Assembly: GCF_006539885.1 (NCBI RefSeq)
Contig: NZ_BJNW01000008.1
Location: forward strand, 62,001-126,000
Direction of reading: 5' to 3'
Length of the DNA: 64,000 nt
Source of the DNA: Kocuria varians
Lineage (GTDB): Bacteria; Actinomycetota; Actinomycetes; Actinomycetales; Micrococcaceae
Within the stretch, counting starts at the first letter, position 1. Every line of letters begins with the position of its first letter. This document shows positions 53,070 through 62,474 of this stretch, piece by piece. The notes under the pieces are model-generated. The model made no database searches. It saw only the letters and a program-made list of their open reading frames with translations, and had not been told where the DNA came from. The position numbers were made by a program, and so were the translations under genes.

Positions 53070-56000
53070 CTACCCCGCTTCACCCCGTAGACGGTCGTAG
53101 AAGCCCGCCGCCATGGCCAGGGACACCAGTTCGCTCGCGGGCATCTCCTGCAGGACCTTGGCGAACTTCTCGGAGAGGTCGTTGTGGCTCCACACGCTGT
53201 CCTCGAGGACCACGCGCAGCTCGGGCGAGCGCGCGAAGTCCAGGGGCGTGTTGTTGCGGGCCTGGACCTTGAGGTTCTCGTTCTCCTGGGCGGTGGTGAG
53301 CCAGAGGTCCACGGCGTTGACCTTGTAGTCGTCGCTGGCGTCCAGGCCGCCGAGGTACTTGTTGACCTTCTCCACTAGTTCGGTCTTGGCGGCCCGTTCG
53401 CGCTCGGCCTGTCGACTCATGCCCACCTCGGTGAGTCCCCGCAGCCCTTCGGCCTCGCCGTCTTGTAATTCCAGGTTCTGCTCGCGCTGCTTCTCCAGGT
53501 GGTAGTGCGTGAGCACCACGTCCTCAGCGGTGACCGTCTCCGGGACCTCGGTGTCCAGCTGGGCATTGAGCCGCCGGGCGAGCAGGTCCGCGAACACGGA
53601 GAGCTTGAGGTACTCGGGGTCCCCGAAGTTGAGGATCTGGGAGAAGAACGCGTAGGACGTCACGTACTGGCCGAGCAGGGAACGGAACTCTTCGAGCAGG
53701 TCCCGCGCGGCGGCGTCGTCGTCCGCGAGGGCGCGGTTCCAGCGGTCCATGAAGCGCTCCACGGCGGGGTCCAGGCCGGGGGAGAGGGAGCTGTGCTTGC
53801 CCCGCACGTTGTTCCACGCCTCCCACACCTGGTCCACCTCGGAGGTGTTGAAGATGCCGGCGGCCTTGAGCTTCTCCAGCTGCTTGGAGACCAGGTCCAG
53901 GTCCGAGGGCGTCTTGATGACCGCCTCCTGGTAGTACTCCTGGAACGCTTTGAGGATCTCGTCGGCGTCGTTCACGAAGTCCAGCACGTACGTGTCCGTC
54001 TTGCCGTCCATGCGCCGGTTCAAGCGGGACAGCGTCTGCACGGCGGCGATGCCGGAAAGCTGCTTGTCCACGTACATGCCCACCAGCAGGGGTTGATCGA
54101 AGCCGGTCTGGTACTTGTTCGCGACGATCAGGATGTTCTGGTCGTCCTGGTTGAACACCGCCGCCAGGTCCCGGCCCTTCACGTCCGGGTTCATGGACGC
54201 CTCCGTGACCTCGGGGCGCTCGCCGTCCCCGATCACCGCCACGTCCGGGTCCGGCAGGGAGCCGGAGAACGCCACCAGGGTCTTCAACGGCAGACCCTCC
54301 CGCTCGATGTGGCGCTGGAACGACCGCTGGTACTGCACGGCGGACGCGCGCGAACTCGTGACCACCATGGCTTTGCCGCGCCCGTTCAGGGCGGGCTGGA
54401 CCGTGTGCAGGTAGTGCTTGATGATCACGTCCACCTTGGAGTCCACGTTGGTGGGGTGCAGCTCCACGAACCCGATGTACGCGCGCGTTCCCCGGCGCAC
54501 GTCCACCTCCTCGCCCGCGTTACCCCCGGGCGACGACGCCGCTGACGCGCCTTCCCTGCCGCCCGTCCCGTTCGCGCCGGGCAGGGTGTCCGGGTCCGAA
54601 CCGCGCAGGGCGATCTTGGCCACGCGCTCGTAGGTCGTGTAGTTCTTCAGGACGTCCAGGATGAAGCCCTCCTGGATGGCCTGCTTCATGGAGTAGAGGT
54701 CGAACGGCTCCTTCTTGTCCGCCTTGTTGGGGGTGCCGAAGAGGTCCAGCGTCTTGGCCTTGGGCGTGGCCGTGAACGCGAAGTAGCTGATCCGGTGGCC
54801 GTCGTCCGCCTGGGCCGCCATTCGGATCAGGGCGTCCTGGTCCGCTCCCGGCTCCAGGACGCCGTCCTGGTCCACGAGCGGTGCGCCGTCCTCGCCCAGC
54901 GCGGCGGCGGGGTCATTGAGGTACAGCAGCTCCTTGACCGCGCTGGCCGCGTTGCCGGACTGCGAGGAGTGGGCTTCGTCCGCGAGCACCGCAAAGCGCT
55001 TGCCCTCGAACGTGCCGCCCTGCTCGCGGATCTTGGACAGGGCATAGGGGAAGGTCTGCAGGGTTACGCCGATGATGGGCACCCCACCGGCCAGTGCCTC
55101 GATGAGCTGAGCGGTCTTGGAGCCCTCCGAGCCGGAGGTGATGGGCTGGAACTGGCCGGTGGCGTTCACCAGCTGGTCCACGGCGTCCTGGAGCTGGCGG
55201 TCCAGCACCTGGCGGTCCGCGATCACGAAGACGGTGTCGAACACCTTCTCCCCGGCCGCCGTGTGGAGCGTGGCCATGCGGTGGGCGGTCCACGCAATGG
55301 AGTCCGTCTTGCCGGAACCCGCCGAGTGCTGGATCAGGTACTTGTGCCCTGGGCCCTCCTCCCGCGCGGCGGCGGTGAGCCGGCTGACGGCACGCCACTG
55401 GTGGTAGCGCGGGAAGCGGATCTGGGCGGTGTCCGTCTCGGCACCGGTGCGCGGATCCACCTTCTTTTGGTGGTTCACGTACACGAACTTGGTGAGGATG
55501 CTCAGCCACGTGTCCCGCTGCAGGGTCTCCTCCCAGAAGTAGGAGGAGCGCGCGCCGTTCGGGTTGGGCGGGTTGCCCGCGCCGTTGTCGTGGCCGCGGT
55601 TGAACGGCAGGAACGACGTCCCACGGCCTTTGAGCTCGGTGGTCATGTAGACGTCGTGGTCCGTGAGGGCGAAGTGCACGAGCGCACCCCGGAACGGGGT
55701 CAGCAGGGGCTCGCCGGCGGGCGTGCGGTCGTTCTCGTACTGCTTGATCGATGCCTGCAAGGACTGGGTGAAGTCGGTCTTGATCTCCACCGTGGCCACG
55801 GGCAGGCCGTTGAGGAAGAGCACCAGGTCGATGCGGTCCGCCTTGCGCGTGGAGTACACGACCTCCTGCACCACCCGGAGGCGGTTCTTCGCGTAGCGCT
55901 CTGCAATGCGGGGGTTCCGGTCGTCCGCCGGGGGCATCTGCAGCATGCTGAACCGCCGAGCGCCGGGCACCATGAAGCCCTTGCGGAGGACGTTCAGCAC

Positions 56001-56276
56001 GCCACCGCCGTCCCGCTCCGGCTGGGAGAGCTGGCTGGTGAGTCGATCCAGGATGCGGCGCTCGCCCTTGGTTTTTTCCGCCTCGTCACCGCGGGGAGGA
56101 ACGATCTTGGCGAAGTTCTCCGGGTCCGTGTCCTCCAGCCAGCCCAGGACGTCCTCGGGGAAGAGGGCGCGCTCCTTGTCGTAACCGGCCGAGGACTCCG
56201 AGTGGAGCCACCCGTGGTCCCCGAGGTACTCCGCGATCTCCTGCTGGAGCTTCTTCTCCTGGTGCTGCTGACTCAT
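53070..56276 (-). CDS. hsdR: Type I restriction enzyme, R (motor/nuclease) subunit
   Basis: 1068 residues. The N-terminal PD-(D/E)xK nuclease has RIDLVLFLNGLPVATVEIKT (about 150-169). The SF2 motor follows: Walker A HSAGSGKTDS (about 318), motif II LADEAHSSQSG (about 432), motif III FTATPK, then KYQTGFDQPLLVGMYVDK and SRLNRR as motifs V and VI. The C-terminal helical region binds the methylase core. A 35-residue Gly/Ala/Ser-rich insertion (about 560-595) between motor lobes includes an antisense copy of the dispersed 11-mer. It follows hsdS by nine bases; all catalytic motifs look intact. Confidence 0.95.
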   Translation of the reverse strand: MSQQHQEKKLQQEIAEYLGDHGWLHSESSAGYDKERALFPEDVLGWLEDTDPENFAKIVPPRGDEAEKTKGERRILDRLTSQLSQPERDGGGVLNVLRKGFMVPGARRFSMLQMPPADDRNPRIAERYAKNRLRVVQEVVYSTRKADRIDLVLFLNGLPVATVEIKTDFTQSLQASIKQYENDRTPAGEPLLTPFRGALVHFALTDHDVYMTTELKGRGTSFLPFNRGHDNGAGNPPNPNGARSSYFWEETLQRDTWLSILTKFVYVNHQKKVDPRTGAETDTAQIRFPRYHQWRAVSRLTAAAREEGPGHKYLIQHSAGSGKTDSIAWTAHRMATLHTAAGEKVFDTVFVIADRQVLDRQLQDAVDQLVNATGQFQPITSGSEGSKTAQLIEALAGGVPIIGVTLQTFPYALSKIREQGGTFEGKRFAVLADEAHSSQSGNAASAVKELLYLNDPAAALGEDGAPLVDQDGVLEPGADQDALIRMAAQADDGHRISYFAFTATPKAKTLDLFGTPNKADKKEPFDLYSMKQAIQEGFILDVLKNYTTYERVAKIALRGSDPDTLPGANGTGGREGASAASSPGGNAGEEVDVRRGTRAYIGFVELHPTNVDSKVDVIIKHYLHTVQPALNGRGKAMVVTSSRASAVQYQRSFQRHIEREGLPLKTLVAFSGSLPDPDVAVIGDGERPEVTEASMNPDVKGRDLAAVFNQDDQNILIVANKYQTGFDQPLLVGMYVDKQLSGIAAVQTLSRLNRRMDGKTDTYVLDFVNDADEILKAFQEYYQEAVIKTPSDLDLVSKQLEKLKAAGIFNTSEVDQVWEAWNNVRGKHSSLSPGLDPAVERFMDRWNRALADDDAAARDLLEEFRSLLGQYVTSYAFFSQILNFGDPEYLKLSVFADLLARRLNAQLDTEVPETVTAEDVVLTHYHLEKQREQNLELQDGEAEGLRGLTEVGMSRQAERERAAKTELVEKVNKYLGGLDASDDYKVNAVDLWLTTAQENENLKVQARNNTPLDFARSPELRVVLEDSVWSHNDLSEKFAKVLQEMPASELVSLAMAAGFYDRLRGEAG

Positions 56277-56285
56277 GCGCTCTCC

Positions 56286-57640
56286 CTAGTTCTCCCTGTG
56301 CAGACCCTGCGCGATGTCGTCTTCCAGCTGCTCCGCGGCGGGCTTGTTCCTGGTAGTGACGTCGATCTGGCCCGTGACCGCGGCCGTGATGAGGGCGGCG
56401 CGGCGCTCGCGGGCAAGGGCAATAAACGATTCCGCATCCGCCACGGCCTGAGCGGTTCTAGCTGTCTCTCGGCGGGCCTCGGTGACGAGAGCAGCTTGAA
56501 GATTCTTCGGGGGCACGGGGACCCTGAACTGCTGGAGCATGTGACAGGTCAAGGCGCCCTTTGTCCCACCGTTTCCGTCGCTCAGTTGCCGTAATTCGGG
56601 GTACGCAACATCCAGTGCCAGACGCAAATACTCGATAGAGATCGGCCCTTGGGCTGAGCGGGGGGTGAGGTATGCCAGATGTTGGTTGATGGTGGCCTCA
56701 ATTTCCAGTGCGGTCACCATGCCGCGGGTTTTACCCTGGCCCGTGATGCCGATCAACAAGCTGCCGGGTTGGACAACGGGCAAATGCAGCTCATTCAGGG
56801 CGTCATGAGATACGTGCCTGAAAGCGTGTGTGACGGAAGGTGCATTGACCACGGAGCTATTGAGCCAAGGGAAACCGTCCTGATCCCAGAATCTGGCTGT
56901 ACTGGTGGACGGAGTAGAGCCGTTGCCGATGGAAAAATGCCATTGCAGTTTTTGTAGACTCCAGCCATGGGGGAGCTTGCCCCAGAACTGAATGGCATCG
57001 CGACCTCGACTAGTGTCCAGAGTTTGACCCGTAACCAGGCGGTACTTCTGAACTCGTTGACGTTCCTTGAGGTGCTCGATCAGTTCAATTTGATCTGAGA
57101 TGGCGTCGTCAATTTCGGCGGTCTCATGGTCGAGGTAATCCGCGATCCTCTTCTGAATCGCGTTGGGCGGATAGAGAAGAAGCGTCCGGTCGAAAGCGAT
57201 TGGGTCCAGATCCCACTGGTTGGGTCTAACTCCAGTGGAGATGCTGCCGTAGTGCTGGAAATATAACCCCGAACGAAGGAGATAATGCAAGTACCTGCTG
57301 TTCGAATCCACGGTTGATGTGCTTTTATAGATAAAGTATGCTGGGCTGATGATGCCCGTGTGATCCGAGACCGCAACGGATCCTTGCCATGCCTTCATTT
57401 TGTTGACCACGAGGTCGCCTGTATCAACTTTTTGGTACTTGCTGAGGTCGTCTGAGGCTTTGTTGAAATTATCGGAACGACTGTCCTTGGGGATGACGCC
57501 GTGGTCGCGATAGATCGAAAGTAGTTGCTCAGACCCGTTGCCCAGTTGTTTACTCCGTTGAAACACGAATTTCAGTGGCCGGGTTGACCAACCGCAGCGG
57601 GAGGCAAGACCTGCAACCGTGGCATTGAAATCGGTGGCAG

Positions 57641-57644
<4 letters not shown>
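56286..57644 (-). CDS. hsdS: Type I restriction-modification specificity subunit
   Basis: 452 residues with two target-recognition domains (about 15-155 and 215-380). Each is followed by a conserved helical spacer: QKRIADYLDHETAEIDDAIS with EHLKERQ (about 165-195) and ALVTEARRETARTAQAVADA with ERRAALITAAVTGQIDV (about 385-430). The domains do not resemble each other, so a bipartite asymmetric target is expected; its sequence cannot be read from this. GC content is clearly lower than in hsdM and hsdR, most visibly 56,450-57,600, a sign of separate acquisition or exchange. GTG start overlaps the hsdM stop by four bases. Confidence 0.93.
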
Positions 57645-59614
<1,970 letters not shown>

Positions 59615-59867
59615 TTGTGGGGCCTTACGTGGTGATCGGGAGGGTACTGCCGAGTGTAGGGTCCGGGTGCCTACTTCGCGGGGCGGGCTACTGCCCCGGC
59701 GCGGCGCGTCTGGGAGGTGAGAGGGCGATGTCATGCCGGAGCCTCGGGCGGTGAGGCGACGGCGCGCCGCGCCGCAAGGAGCTGGGCGGCGTTGTGGGAT
59801 AAGCCGGGTTCGGAAGGGTGACGTTCGGTGGGCAGGAGTGGCGCAGAAGTCATAATCAGGAACGGCA

Positions 59868-59900
59868 ATTTTTATGAGAAACTGAGTTACTTATAAAAAT
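59868..59900. promoter_or_regulatory. 33-bp AT-rich palindrome in the fic promoter
   Basis: ATTTTTAT (59868-59875) and ATAAAAAT (59893-59900) are exact inverted arms; inside, AACT G AGTT (59880-59888) shares the same centre, base 59884. Fourteen of 16 positions pair. TATAAA (59892-59897) is a likely plus-strand -10, so a bound protein would block fic transcription. The region is far more AT-rich than its surroundings. Confidence 0.6.
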
Positions 59901-59913
59901 GGGAGTGAAAATT

Positions 59914-59991
59914 ATGACCAACGCAGCATGGCCCGCCGTCGGCGGCGAAGAGCTGGTGTGGACCCCCGCCGCGGAAGCGACATGGGGGTGA
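59914..59991 (+). other. Displaced N-terminal reading frame of the Fic gene
   Basis: ATG 59914 has a good GGGAGTG binding site and encodes MTNAAWPAVGGEELVWTPAA plus EATWG, then stops at 59989-59991. The WPA....E...W pattern is that of Fic protein N-termini as I know them, and it would join GVNATRGGRATTYRAAL if the G5 run at 59984-59988 had one more G. As written the frame is lost at that run. Confidence 0.55.
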
Positions 59992-61106
59992 ACGCCACCC
60001 GCGGAGGTCGCGCGACAACCTACCGAGCTGCCCTGGTGCCACTCATCGCCGGGCGCGTCCCGCAGCTGAGCGAGGATGCCCAGCGTGACGCAGAGGGCGC
60101 GGCTCACGAGCTGACACGGTTCGATGCCGAGCTGGGGGAGCGGGTCGCCTCCTTTGCGCCGGTGCTGCTGCGGTCGGAGGCGGCGTCGTCCTCACAGATC
60201 GAGAACTTGACCGCCTCGGCGAGGGCGATCTTCAGCGCGGAACTGGGCGTGCGGCGCAGCCGCAACGCGGAGGAGATCGCCGCGAACACGAAGGCGATGC
60301 GCGCTGCGCTGGATCTCGCGAACGAGCTCTCCGCAGAAGCGATCCTCAAGATGCACCGCGTGCTCATGGAGGAGCAGCCACGGCACACCCCTGGCGAGTG
60401 GCGAGACGAACCCGTGTGGATCGGCACGCGCTCCGACTCACCCAGGGGCGCCGAGTACGTGGCACCACGCCACGAGCGGATCCCGACACTTGTCCAGGAC
60501 CTCGTGGAGTTCATGGGGGAGACGACTGCGGCACCGTTGGTGGCCGTAGCCGTGGCGCACGCCCAGTTCGAGACCATCCACCCGTTCAGCGACGGCAACG
60601 GGCGAACGGGCCGGGCTTTAGCGCAGGCCATGCTGCGGCACTGGGGTGTCACCCGGAACGTGGCCGTACCGGTCTCGGCAGGACTGCTGGCGGATGTGTC
60701 GGGCTACCACTCGGCACTGGACGCGTACCGGGCCGGGGACGTGGAACCGATCGTGCGGCAGTTCTCCGCCGCCTCCCGCCGGGCCGTGGCCAATGCCCGA
60801 CAGCTCGTGGCCGACATCGACCGCATCCGGGACGAGTGGGGTTCGATGCTGACCGTGCGGAAGAACTCGAACGCCTGGAAGCTTCTGGATGTCCTGGCCC
60901 GGCGGCCCGTGCTCAACAGTGCGACTGCGGCCGCCGAGCTGGGAGTCAAGCAACCTAACGTGTACCCGCCCCTGCGGAGGCTCACCGAGGCGGGGATCGT
61001 GAGGTCCAAGAACGAGCACCAGCTGGGGCCGTTCTGGTGCAGCGACGAGGTGCTGGCCGCGATTGACGCGTTCGCGGTGCGGGCGGGGCGACGGTCCGGC
61101 AGATAA
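59982..61106 (+). CDS. Fic-family AMPylase (class II) with C-terminal winged helix
   Basis: 374 residues from ATG 59982 (GGAAG five bases upstream). The N-terminal Fic_N region carries the inhibitory-helix motif SSQIEN ([S/T]xxxE[G/N], about 70), then the Fic core with the full active motif HPFSDGNGRTGR (about 202-213) and the flap region RGAEYVAPRHERIPTL. The C-terminal 80 residues form a winged-helix DNA-binding domain (LNSATAAAELGVKQPNVYPP). It should transfer AMP from ATP to target proteins and be self-inhibited. The likely original N-terminus lies out of frame upstream (59914). It is divergent from hsdM, in a defence-type neighbourhood. Confidence 0.85.
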   Translation: MGVNATRGGRATTYRAALVPLIAGRVPQLSEDAQRDAEGAAHELTRFDAELGERVASFAPVLLRSEAASSSQIENLTASARAIFSAELGVRRSRNAEEIAANTKAMRAALDLANELSAEAILKMHRVLMEEQPRHTPGEWRDEPVWIGTRSDSPRGAEYVAPRHERIPTLVQDLVEFMGETTAAPLVAVAVAHAQFETIHPFSDGNGRTGRALAQAMLRHWGVTRNVAVPVSAGLLADVSGYHSALDAYRAGDVEPIVRQFSAASRRAVANARQLVADIDRIRDEWGSMLTVRKNSNAWKLLDVLARRPVLNSATAAAELGVKQPNVYPPLRRLTEAGIVRSKNEHQLGPFWCSDEVLAAIDAFAVRAGRRSGR

Positions 61107-61354
61107 GGGGTCGAGGGGCTGAGAAAAGATCCAGCCCACTCCCGACCGAAGTCGAGGCGGGCTGAACGGTTGTCGCACTGCTACCAACTGGAGCGGATCG
61201 GCCACGGCTCGAACGCGGAACCTCAGCGCGGACGGCGTCCGCGCTCCTGCGGTTCGCCTGCGAGCGCGTTTCCCCAATACAGAGCCCTGACCCTCGCAGT
61301 GAGGGCCCAAGGCACCCAGCGTGGGCCTGGTCCTCTGACGCCTACCCTGGACCC

Positions 61355-62365
61355 ATGCCCACCCCACACCTGACCCTCCCCCCGCTCCCCGACCTCCTCG
61401 CCTCCGCCCACGTGGTCTCCCTCCCCATGCGCGTGACCTTCCGCGGCGTGACCCAGCGCGAGACCGTTGTCTTCCGCGGCCCGGCCGGCTGGGGCGAGTT
61501 CGGTCCGTTCCCGGAGTACGGGGACCCCGAGGCAGCGTCCTGGCTGCGCGCCGGGATCGAGGCCGCCTGGCAGGGCTTCCCGGAGCCGGTCCGCGACCGG
61601 GTGCCGGTCAACGCGACCGTCCCCGCCGTCTCGGCGGAGCGCGTCCCGGACGTCCTGGGCGGCTACGCGGGCCGGGTCCACGCCGTGAAGATCAAGGTGG
61701 CCGAGCGCGGCCAGGGCCTCGCGGACGACGTCGCCCGCGTCGCCGCCGTCCGCCACCTCCTCCCCGAGGCCGAGCTGCGCGTGGACGCCAACATGGGCTG
61801 GGACGAGGACGCCGCCGTGACCGCACTGAGCGCCCTGAGCGAGTTCCGTCTCGCCTACGCCGAGCAGCCCGTAGCGAGCGTCGAGGGGCTGGCGAGCGTG
61901 CGGCGTCGGCTGCGGCATGCGGGTGTGGGAACGCTGATCGCCGCGGACGAGTCCGTGCGCAAGGCGGAGGACCCCCTGGCCGTGGCGCGCGCGGGGGCCG
62001 CGGACCTGATCGTCGTGAAGGTGGCGCCCCTCGGGGGCGTGCGCCGCGCCCTGGACATCGTCGCGCAGGCGGGGCTGCCCGCCGTGGTGAGCTCCGCCAT
62101 CGACTCCTCCGTGGGCATCCGCGCGGGCGTCGCCCTGGCCGCGGCCCTGCCCGAGCTGCCGTACGCGTGCGGGCTCGGCACGCTCTCGCTGATGACGGCG
62201 GACGTGACCGCCGAACCGCTGCGACCGGTGGACGGCTTCCTGCCCGTGCGGGACATGGCCGTGGACGAGGCCCTGCTCGCCGAGCACGCCGTCACGGGCG
62301 CGCGCCGCGACTGGTGGCTGGACCGGCTGCGCCGCACCCACGCCGTGCTCGCCGCTCGGGGTTAA
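61355..62365 (+). CDS. menC: o-Succinylbenzoate synthase
   Basis: Dehydrates the cyclohexadiene intermediate to o-succinylbenzoate in menaquinone synthesis. Enolase superfamily, 336 residues: the catalytic lysine in AVKIKVAERG (about 112), metal ligands in LRVDANMGWD (about 145), YAEQPV (about 169) and AADESVR (about 193), and the second lysine in IVVKVAPLGG (about 218). ATG at 61355 is six bases after TACCCT (61343-61348), a leaderless layout. It is about 40 kb away from menB-menE-menA. Its last codons overlap the PHO-box-like repeats of the next gene. Confidence 0.92.
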   Translation: MPTPHLTLPPLPDLLASAHVVSLPMRVTFRGVTQRETVVFRGPAGWGEFGPFPEYGDPEAASWLRAGIEAAWQGFPEPVRDRVPVNATVPAVSAERVPDVLGGYAGRVHAVKIKVAERGQGLADDVARVAAVRHLLPEAELRVDANMGWDEDAAVTALSALSEFRLAYAEQPVASVEGLASVRRRLRHAGVGTLIAADESVRKAEDPLAVARAGAADLIVVKVAPLGGVRRALDIVAQAGLPAVVSSAIDSSVGIRAGVALAAALPELPYACGLGTLSLMTADVTAEPLRPVDGFLPVRDMAVDEALLAEHAVTGARRDWWLDRLRRTHAVLAARG

Positions 62366-62404
62366 CCTCCGGTTCGCCGGGCGGTCGCGAAGCGATCACC
62401 CCGG
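62361..62404 (+). promoter_or_regulatory. PHO box (four 11-bp direct repeat units) upstream of phoX
   Basis: GTTAACC (62361), GTTCGCC (62372), GGTCGCG (62383) and GATCACC (62394) lie at exact 11-base spacing and match the actinobacterial PhoP unit GTTCACC at six, six, four and six of seven positions. The array ends about eight bases before a -10-like TCTAGT/TAGTGG (62410-62417), the usual position for PhoP activation. Confidence 0.65.
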
Positions 62405-62434
62405 GATGCTCTAGTGGGTGTGGAACCACTCGCT

Positions 62435-62454
62435 GACATGCGCCGACGCATGTC
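62435..62454 (+). promoter_or_regulatory. Perfect hairpin or palindrome in the phoX leader
   Basis: GACATGCG, CCGA and CGCATGTC form an exact eight-bp inverted repeat with a four-base loop. It ends 20 bases before the phoX start codon and just upstream of its AGGGAG binding site, so it could affect translation or bind a regulator. Confidence 0.5.
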
Positions 62455-62474
62455 CCACCCCAGGGAGCCACTCC

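Noticed and set aside
59615-59734. Forty-residue N-terminal extension of HsdM
   Set aside because: The residues are unlike the family and include a likely promoter hexamer; conserved sequence begins at GTG 59614. Not fully excluded.
59928-59981. Fic start at ATG 59928
   Set aside because: It would add an Arg-run (MARRRRRRAG) without a ribosome binding site; the other frame there encodes the Fic-like N-terminus.
61170-61220. tRNA-like fragment (minus strand GCTCCAGTTGGTAGCAG) that might mark an attachment site
   Set aside because: It resembles a tRNA D-arm, but no acceptor stem, anticodon arm or T-arm can be built around it, and no matching repeat was seen at the other side of the restriction island.
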